From assembly GCF_040183065.1 (NCBI RefSeq), contig NW_027185501.1, positions 1,018,001 to 1,082,000 of the forward strand: a DNA stretch of 64,000 nt, given 5' to 3'. Below are positions 56,513 to 64,000 of this stretch, one piece after another (positions within the stretch are counted from its first letter, which is position 1; each line of letters opens with the position of its first letter). A program made the position numbers and the translations under genes. Below the pieces are notes generated by a model. That model did not search any database, was not told where the DNA came from, and saw only the letters and a program-made list of their open reading frames with translations. This stretch comes from Periplaneta americana (taxonomy: Eukaryota; Arthropoda; Insecta; Blattodea; Blattidae).

Positions 56513-58148
56513 TAATTTTTCCCTCGAAATTATTCAAATCAACTTTACAGGGATTTATACCTGAAATCTTGATTTGCATAATACACGTCACTGTTCGTTA
56601 ACAGAAAACCATAATTTAAGTCACACGGAATTAGTGTGCACTCGAAGTTGGATGCTTGTCGGTTGTCAGCCCACTTTGATGTCTGTGGATATAGAGGGAA
56701 AAATTGGATCGGTGTCGGTTAGAGTTCCCGAGTAGCTCAGTGGTAGAGCGTTGGTACGTTAAACCAAATGTCCCGGGTACGATACCCGGCTCCGGAACAA
56801 TTTTTCCCACGAAATTATTCAAATCAGCTATACAGGGAGTTATACCTGAAATCTTGATTTGCATAATACACGTCACTGTTCGTTAACAGAAAACCACAAT
56901 TTAAGTCACACGGAGTTAGTGTGAACTCGAAGTTGGATGCTTGACGGTTGTCAGCCCACTTCGAGTTCTGTGGATACACAGGGAAAAATTGGATCGGTGT
57001 CGGTTAGAGTTCCCGAGTAGCTCAGTGGTAGAGCGTTGGTACGTTAAACCAAAGGTCCCGGGTTCGATATTCGGCTCCGGAAAAATTTTTCCCTCGAAAT
57101 TATTCAAATCAACTTTACAGGGAGTTATATCTGAAATCTTGATTTGCATAATACACGTCACTGTTCGTTAACAGAAAACCACAATTTAAGTCACACGGAG
57201 TTAGTGTGCACTCGAAGTTGGATGCTTGACTGTTGTCAGCCCAATTTGAGGTCTGTGGATATAGAGGGAAAAATTGGATCGGTGTCGGTTAGAGTTCCCG
57301 ACTAGCTCAGTGGTAGAGCGTTGGTATGTTAAACGAAAAGTCCCGAGTTCGATACCAGGCTCAGGAACAATTTTTCCCTCGAAATTATCAAATCAACTTT
57401 ACAGGGAGTTATACCTGAAATCTTGATTAGCATAATACACGTCACTGTTCGTTAACAGAAAACCACAATTTAAGTCACACGGAGCTAGTGTGCACTCGAA
57501 GTTGAATGCTTGACTGTTGTCAGCCCAATTTGAGGTCTGTGGATAAAGAGGGAAAAATTGGATCTGTGTCGGTTAGAGTTCCCGAATAGCTCAGTGGTAG
57601 AGCGTTGGTACGTTAAACCAAAGGTCCCGGGTTCGATAACCGCCTCCTTAACAATTTTTGCCTCGAAATTATTCAAATCAACTTTATAGGGAGTTATACC
57701 AGAAATCGAGATTTGCATAATACACGTCACTGTTCGTTAACAGAAAACCACAATTTAAGTCACACGGAGTTAGTGTGCACACGAAGTTGGATGCTTGACG
57801 GTTGTCAGCCATATTTGAGGTCTGTGGATATAGAAGGAAAAATTGGATCGGTGTCGGTTAGAGTTCCCGAGTAGCTCAGTGGTAGAGCGTTGGTCCGTTA
57901 AACCAAAGGTCCCGGCTTCGATACCCGGCTCCGGAACAATTTTTCCCTCGAAATTATTCAAATCAACTTTACGGGGAGTTATACCTAAAATCTTGATTTG
58001 CATAATACACGTCACTGTTCGTTAACAGAAAACCACAATTTAAGTCACACGGATTTAGTGTGCACTCGAAGTTGAATGCTTGACGATTGTCAGCCCACTT
58101 TGAGGTCTGTGGATATAGAGGAAATATTGGATCTGTGTCGGTTAGATT

Positions 58149-58274
58149 TCCCGAGTAGCTCAGGGGTAGAGCGTTGGTACGTTAAACCAAAGGTCCCGGG
58201 ATCGACACCCGGCCCCGTGGTAGTGCGTTGCTACGTTAAACCAAAGGTCCCGGGTTCGATACCCGGCTCCGGAA
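58149..58274 (+). tRNA. Fused double tRNA-like core, type D6
   Basis: Upstream GTTAGATTTCCCG weakens the extended acceptor pairing. The first T arm is CGGGATCGACACCCGG. The final B box and T5 are intact. Confidence 0.68.
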
Positions 58275-59902
58275 CAATTTTTCCCTCGAAATTATTCAAA
58301 TCAGCTTTACAGTTAGTTATTCCCGAAATCTTGATTTGCATAATACACGTCACTGTTCGTTAACAGAAAACCACAATTTAAGTCACACGGAGTTAGTGTG
58401 CACTCGAATTTGGATGCTTCACGGTTGTCAGCCCACTTTGAGCTCTGTGGATATAGAGGGAAAAATTGGATCGGTGTCGGTTAGAGTTCCCGAGTAGCTC
58501 AGTGGTAGAGCGTAGGTACGTTAAACCAAATGTCCCGGGTACGATACCCGGCTCCGGAACAATTTTTCCCACGAAATTATTCAAATCAGCTTTACAGGGA
58601 GTTAAACCTGAAATCATGATTTGCATAATACACGTCACTGTTCGTTAACAGACAACCACAATTTAAGTCACACGGAGTTAGTGTGCACTCGATGTTGGAT
58701 GCTTGACGGTTGTCAGCCCAATTTGAGGTCTGTGGATATAGAGGGAAAAATTGGATCGGTGTCGTTTAGAGTTCCCGAGTAGCTCAGTGGTAGAACGCTG
58801 GTACGTTAAACCAAAGGTCCCGGGTTCGATACCCGGCTCCGGAACAATTTTTCCCTCGAAATTATTAAAATTATCTTTACAGGGAGTTATAACTGAAATC
58901 TTGATTTGCATAATGCACGTCACTTTTCGTTAACAGAAAACCACAATTTAAGTCACACGGAGTTAGTCAGCACTCGAAGTTGGATGCTTGACGGTTGTCA
59001 GACCACTTTGATATCTGTGGATATAGAGGGAAAAATTGGATCGGCGTCGGTTAGAGTTCCCGAGTAGCTCTGTGGTAGGCCGTTGGTACGTTAAAACAAA
59101 GGCCCTGGGTTCGATACCCGGCCACGGAACAATTTTTCCCTCGAAATTATTCAAATCAACTTTACAGGGAGTTATAACTGAAATCTTGATTTGCATAATA
59201 CACGTTACTGTTCGTTAACAGAAAACCACAATTTAATTCACACGGAGTTAGTGTGCACTCGAAGTTGGATGCTTGACGGTTGTCAGCCCACTTCGAGTTC
59301 TATGGATACAGAGGGAAAAATTGGATCGGTGTCGGTTAGAGTTCCCGAGTAGCTCAGTGGTAGAGCGTTGGTACGTTAAACCAAAGGTCCCGGGTTCGAT
59401 AACCGCCTCCGGAACAATTTTTCAATCGAAATTATTCAAATCAACTTTACAGGGATTTATACCTGAAATCTTGATTTGCATAATACACGTCACTGTTCTT
59501 TAACAGTAAACCACAATTAAAGTCACACGGAGTTAGTGTGCACTCGAAGTTGGATGCTTGACGATTGTCAGCCCACTTTGAGGTCTGTGGATATAGAGGG
59601 AAAAATTGGAACGGTGTCGGTTAGAGTTCCCGAGTAGCTCAGTGGTAGAGCGTTGGTACGTTAAACCAAAGGTCCCGTGTTCGATACCCGGCTCAGGAAC
59701 AATTTTTTCCAAGAAATTATTAAAATCAACTTTACAGGGAGTTATACATGAAATCTTGATACACGTCACTGTCGTTAACAGAAAACCACAATTTAAATCA
59801 CACGGAATTAGTGTGCACTCGAAGTTGGATGCTTCACGGTTGTCAGCCCACTTTGAGCTCTGTGGATATAGAGGGAAATATTGGATCGGTGTCGGTTAGA
59901 GT

Positions 59903-59974
59903 TCCCGAGTAGCTCAGTGGTAGAGCGTTGGTACGTTAAACCAAAGGTCCCGGGTTCGATACCCGGCTCCGGAA
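59903..59974 (+). tRNA. Exact-consensus tRNA-like core
   Basis: Consensus core with T5. Its upstream spacer is chimeric: the left part, with CTGTCGTTAACAG and AAATCACACGGAATTAG, comes from a 22328-like unit. The right part, from GATGCTTCACGG, is from the 56441 type. Confidence 0.7.
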
Positions 59975-62181
59975 TAATTTTTCCCTCGAAATTATTCAAA
60001 TCAACTTTACAGGGAGTTATACCTGAAGTCTTGATTTGCATAATACACGTCACTGTTCGTTAACAGAAAACCATAATTTAAGTCACACGGAGTTAGTGTG
60101 CGCTCGAAGTTGGATGCTTGTCGGTTGTCAGCCCACTTTGAGGTCTGTGGATATAGAGGGAAAAATTGGATCCGTGTCGGTTAGAGTTCCCGAGTAGCTC
60201 AGTGGTAGAGCGTTGGTACGTTAAACCAAATGTCCCGGGTACGATACCCGGCTCCGGAACAATTTTTCCCACGAAATTATTCAAATCAGCTATACAGGGA
60301 GTTATACCTGAAATCTTGATTTGCATAATACACGTCACTGTTCGTTAACAGACAACCACAATTTAAGTCACACGGAGTTAGTGTGCACTCGATGTTGGAT
60401 GCTTGACGGTTGTCAGCCCAATTTGAGGTCTGTGGATATAGAGGGAAAAATTGGATCGGTGTCGGTTAGAGTTCCCGAGTAGCTCAGTGGTAGAGCGCTG
60501 GTACGTTAAACCAAAGGTCCCGTGTTCTATACCCGGCTCCGGAACAATTTTTCCCTCGAAATTATTCAAATCAACTTTACAGGCAGTTATATCTGAAATC
60601 TTGATTTGCATAATACACGTCACTTTTCGTTAACAGAAAACCACAATTTATGTCACACGGAGTTAGTGTGCACTCGAAGTTGGATGCTTGACGGTTGTCA
60701 GCCCACTTTGAGGTCTGTGGATATAGAGGGAAAAATTGGATCTGCGTCGGTTAGAGTTCCCGAGTAGCTCAGTGGTAGGGCGTTGGTACGTTAAACCAAT
60801 GGCCCTGGGTTCGATACCCGGCCACGGAACAATTTTTCCCTCGAAATTATTCAAATCAACTTTACAGGGAGTTATACTTGAAATCTTGATTTCCATAATA
60901 CACGTTACTGTTCGTTAACAGAAAACCACAATTTAAGTCACACGGAGTTAGTGTGCACTCGAAGTTGGAAGCTTGACGGTTGTCAGCCCACTTCGAGTTC
61001 TGTGGATACTGAGGGAAAAATTGGATCGGTGTCGGTTAGAGTTCCCGAGTAGCACAGTGGTAGAGCGTTGGTACGTTAAACCAAAGGTCCCGTGTTCGAT
61101 ACTCGGCTCCGGAAAAATTTTTCCCTCGAAATTATTCAAATCAACTTTACAGGGAGTTATACCTGAAATCTTGATTTGCATAATACACGTCACTGTTCGT
61201 TAACAGAAAACTACAATTTAAGTCACACGGAGTTAGTGTGCACTCGAAGTTGGATGCTTGACGGTTGTCAGCCCAATTTGAGGTCTGTGGATATAAAGGG
61301 AAAAATTGGATCGGTGTCGGTTAGAGTTCCCGAGTAGCTCAGTGGTAGAGCATTATTACGTTAAACCAAAGGTCCCGGGTTCAATACCCGGCTCCGGAAC
61401 AATTTTTCCCTCGAAATTATTCAAATCAACTTTACAGGGAGTTATATCTGAAATCTTGATTTGCATAATACACGTCACTGTTCGTTAACAGAAAACCACA
61501 ATTTAAGTCACACGGAGTTAGTGTGCACTCGAAGTTGGATGCTTGACGGTTGTCAGCCCACTTTGAGGTCTGTGGATATAGAGGGAAAAATTGGATCGGT
61601 GTCGGTTAGAGTTCCCGAATAGCTCAGTGGTAGAGCGTTGGTACGTTAAACCAAAAGTCCCGGGTTCGATAACCGCCTCCGGAACAATTTTTCCCTCGAA
61701 ATTATTCAAATCAACTTTATAGGGAGTTATACCTGAAATCGAGATTTGCATAATACACGTCACTGTTCGTTAACAGAAAACCACAATTTAAGTCACACGG
61801 AGTTAGTGTGCACACGAAGTTTGATGCTTGACGGTTGTCAGCCCAATTTGAGGTCTGTGGATATAGAGGGAAAAATTGGATCGGTGTCGGTTAGAGTTCC
61901 CGAGTAGCTCAGTGGTAGAGCGTTGGTCCGTTAAACCAAAGGTCCCGGCTTCGATACCCGGCTCCGGAACAATTTTTCCCTCGAAATTATTCAAATCAAC
62001 TTTATAGGGTGTTATACCTGAAATCGAGATTTGTATAATGCACGTCACTGTTCGTTAACAGAAAACCACAATTTAAGTCACACGGAGTTAGTGTGCACTC
62101 GAAGTTGAATGCTTGACGATTGTCAGCCCACTTTGAGGTCTGTGGATATAGAGGAAATATTGGATCTGTGTCGGTTAGAGT

Positions 62182-62308
62182 TCCCGAGTAGCTCAGGGGT
62201 AGAGCGTTGGTACGTTAAACCAAAAGTCCCGGGATCGACACCCGGCCCCGTGGTAGTGCGTTGCTACGTTAAACCAAAACGTCCCGGGTTCGATACCCGG
62301 CTCCGGAA
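62182..62308 (+). tRNA. Fused double tRNA-like core, type D6
   Basis: Repeat E copy 2 partner of 54340. The acceptor is consensus (TCCCGAG) and the second variable region reads CCAAAACG. Confidence 0.68.
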
Positions 62309-63944
62309 CAATTTTTCCCTCGAAATTATTCAAATCAACTTTACAGTTAGTTATTCCCGAAATCTTGATTTGCATAATACACGTCACTTTTCGTTAACAG
62401 AAAACCACAATTTAAGTCACACGGAGTTAGTGTGCACTCTAATTTGGATGCTTCACGGTTGTCAGCCCACTTTGAGCTCTGTGGATATAGAGGGAAAAAT
62501 TGGATCGGTGTCGGTTAGAGTTCCCGAGTAGCTCAGTGGTAGAGCGTAGGTACGTTAAACCAAATGTCCCGGGTACGATACCCGGCTCCGGAACAATTTT
62601 TCCCACGAAATTATTCAAATCAGCTTTACAGGGAGTTAAACCTGAAATCATGATTTGCATAATACACGTCACTGTTCGTTAACAGACAACCACAATTTAA
62701 GTCACACGGAGTTAGTGTGCACTCGATGTTGGATGCTTGACTGTTGTCAGCCCAATTTGAGGTCTGTGGATATAGAGGGAAAAATTGGATCGGTGTCGTT
62801 TAGAGTTCCCGAGTAGCTCAGTGGTAGAACGCTGGTACGTTAAACCAAAGGTCCCGGGTTCGATACCCGGCTCCGGAACAATTTTTCCCTCGAAATTATT
62901 AAAGTCATCTTTACAGGCAGTTATATCTGAAATCTTGATTTGCATAATACACGTCACTTTTCGTTAACAGAAAACCACAATTTAAGTCACACGGAGTTAG
63001 TGTGCACTCGAAGTTGGATGCTTGACGGTTGTCAGCCCACTTTGATGTCTGTGGATATAGAGGGAAGAATTGGATCGGCGTCGGTTAGAGTTCCCGAGTA
63101 GCTCAGTGGTAGGCCGTTGGTACGTTAAACCAAAGGCCCTGGGTTCGATAACCGGCCACGGAACAATTTTTCCCTCGAAATTATTCAAATCAACTTTACA
63201 GGGAGTTATAACTGAAATCTTGTTTTGCATAATACACGTTACTGTTCGTTAACAGAAAACCACAATTTAATTCACACGGAGTTAGTGTGCACTCGAAGTT
63301 GGATGCTTGACGGTTGTCAGCCCACTTCGAGTTCTATGGATACAGAGGGAAAAATTGGATCGGTGTCGGTTAGAGTTCCCGAGTAGCTCAGTGGTAGAGC
63401 GTTGGTACGTTAAACCAAAGGTCCCGGGTTCGATACTTGGCTCCGGAAAAATTTTTCCCTCGAAATTATTCAAATCAACTTTACAGGGAGTTATACCTGA
63501 AATCTTGATTTGCGTAATACACGTCACTGTTCGTTAACAGAAAACCACAATTTAAGTCACACGGAGTTAGTGTGCACTCGAAGTTGGATGCTTGACGGTT
63601 GTCAGCCCAAATTGAGGTCTGTGGATATAGAGGGAAAAATTGGATCGGTGAGGTTAGAGTTCCCGAGTAGCTCAGTGATAGAGGGTTGGTACGTTAAACC
63701 AAATGTCCCGGGTTCAATACCCGGCTCCGGAACAATTTTTTCCTCGAAATTATTCAAATCAACTTTATAGGGAATTATACCTGAAATCTTGATTTGCATA
63801 ATACACGTCACTGTTCGTTAACAGAAAACCACAATTTAAGTCACACGGAGTTGGTGTGCACTCGAAGTTGGATGCTTGACGGTTGTCAGCCCACTTTGAA
63901 GTCTGTGGATATAGAGGAAATATTGGATATGTGTCGGTTAGAGT

Positions 63945-64000
63945 TCCCGAGTAGCTCAGGGGTAGAGCGTTGGTACGTTAAACCAAAGGTCCCGGGATCG
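63945..64000 (+). tRNA. Fused double tRNA-like core, truncated by the window end
   Basis: It matches 56103 at offset 7842 bp up to the final base, GGTCCCGGGATCG. The second half lies outside the window. Confidence 0.65.

Larger units (their letters stand above)
54148..61989 (+). repeat. Higher-order repeat E, copy 1 (7842 bp, 27 units)
   Basis: Cores start at 54340 (double), 54680, 54965, 55250, 55535, 55819, 56103 (double), 56441, 56726, 57011, 57296, 57580, 57865, 58149 (double), 58488, 58773, 59058, 59343, 59628, 59903, 60188, 60473, 60758, 61043, 61328, 61613 and 61898. The sequence from about 54148 restarts at about 61990 (offset 7842 bp). Inside it, 54340-55535 resembles 58149-59343 (offset 3808-3809 bp), 56441-56726 resembles 59903-60188 (3462 bp) and 57580-57865 resembles 61613-61898 (4033 bp). 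It is therefore itself an older duplication with later changes. Confidence 0.88.
1..64000 (+). repeat. Tandem array of 220 tRNA-containing repeat units (285 bp monomer)
   Basis: The whole window is one head-to-tail array with no inversion. I located 220 tRNA-like cores by eye, usually spaced 284-286 bp; 25 units are about 337 bp because the tRNA-like body is partly duplicated. A unit runs, in order: a spacer beginning CACAATTTAAGTCACACGG, a stretch ending GGATCGGTGTCGGTTAGAG, the 72 nt tRNA-like core, AACAATTTTTCCCTCG, then a spacer with TTTACAGGGAGTTATACCTG, ATTTGCATAATACACG and CTGTTCGTTAACAG. Spacer and core look similarly conserved, as expected for homogenised satellite DNA. CpG is not depleted: about 15 CpG in 285 bp. 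The structure (all + strand, higher-order repeats, chimeric units) is seen directly. Origin from a tRNA gene or a tRNA-derived SINE is inference. No unit ends in poly-A or a simple repeat, which argues against a dispersed SINE. Confidence 0.97.
61990..64000 (+). repeat. Higher-order repeat E, copy 2 (cut by the window end)
   Basis: Cores start at 62182 (double), 62522, 62807, 63092, 63377, 63661 and 63945 (double, truncated). All lie 7842 bp after their partners in copy 1. Shared rare variants include GTATAATGCACG before the first double unit and ATCGGTGAGGTTAG before 63661. Differences are single bases, for example GATAACCGGCC at 63092 against GATACCCGGCC at 55250. Confidence 0.9.

Noticed and set aside
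1..64000. Recurring minus-strand open frames of about 81 residues containing PGIEPGTFGLTYQRS
   Set aside because: They are the antisense of the tRNA-like T arm and anticodon arm. The PGIEPGT string is a familiar artefact of translating tRNA or SINE B-box regions backwards. They recur because the 285 bp unit is divisible by three. They vary with no sign of codon-level constraint.
1..64000. Recurring plus-strand open frames of 60-140 residues (CRLEFPSSSVVERWYVKPKVPGS type)
   Set aside because: They translate through the tRNA-like core and spacer, mostly start at TTG or in spacer sequence, and lengthen only where the unit is doubled. They are shadows of the repeat.
1..64000. CRISPR-like array
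   Set aside because: The repeats are 285 bp and the spacers between conserved parts are themselves repeated. There are no short repeats with unique spacers and no cas genes.
1..64000. Cluster of working tRNA-Asn genes
   Set aside because: The anticodon is GTT, but C33, the C4-C69 mismatch, A73 and the extended acceptor in nearly all copies, plus the sheer number, argue against a translation tRNA family. Kept as tRNA-like rather than named.
1..64000. Array of dispersed SINE insertions
   Set aside because: Units are strictly head-to-tail at a fixed period without poly-A or simple-repeat tails and without target-site duplications.
1..64000. 5S rRNA or other rRNA repeat
   Set aside because: I recognise no 5S, 5.8S or large rRNA sequence, and the only structured RNA is the tRNA-like core.
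1..64000. Telomeric or simple-sequence satellite
   Set aside because: I saw no TTAGG or similar telomeric runs, and the only microsatellite is the short tail of the retrotransposon fragment.

Overview
This 64 kb window contains no recognisable protein-coding gene apart from one retrotransposon fragment. From end to end it is a single head-to-tail satellite-like array. I count 220 repeat units, all in the same orientation. Most are 285 bp long, and 25 are longer units of about 337 bp. Each unit contains a tRNA-like core of about 72 nt with a nearly complete cloverleaf: an A box TAGCTCAGTGG, a B box GGTTCGATACC and a T5 run a few bases beyond the 3' end. The remaining ~213 bp is a conserved, non-tRNA spacer. 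The longer units carry a 52-54 nt partial duplication of the tRNA-like body, so the window holds about 245 tRNA-like bodies. The cloverleaf reads as anticodon GTT (Asn). It deviates from canonical tRNA in ways shared across the array: C33 instead of U33 in most copies, a C4-C69 mismatch, discriminator A73, and an acceptor helix that can extend to nine positions.

Layout by region. 1-8150: older, mixed units; its first ~3 kb is a diverged copy of about 14850-17560. 8153-16338: two tandem, near-identical 4093 bp higher-order repeats of 14 units each. 16340-21270: mixed units related to both earlier regions. 21270-28700: a 4598 bp higher-order repeat, with a second copy that is shorter and rearranged, plus an internal 852 bp three-unit duplication. 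29161-40138: three copies of a 3754 bp repeat, the third lacking one unit. 40139-44516: a mosaic of neighbouring types. 44517-50318: two copies of a 2900 bp repeat. 50319-54147: more diverged units, interrupted at 50865-51036 by the only foreign DNA in the window, a 5'-truncated non-LTR retrotransposon 3' end on the minus strand. 54148-61989: a 7842 bp repeat whose next copy begins at 61990 and runs off the window.

Organism. The retrotransposon remnant encodes a reverse-transcriptase C-terminal tail of a type I associate, from memory, with insect LINEs, and it ends in a TAAG-type microsatellite. With the Pol III internal promoters and the satellite architecture this suggests an animal, probably an insect or other arthropod. 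This is inference, since no host gene is present. The array looks like a tRNA-derived satellite or hyper-amplified Pol III locus that is being homogenised by unequal exchange. Several visible recombination junctions fall inside the tRNA-like core. Whether the units are transcribed cannot be told from sequence alone, but the promoter and terminator elements are intact in most of them.
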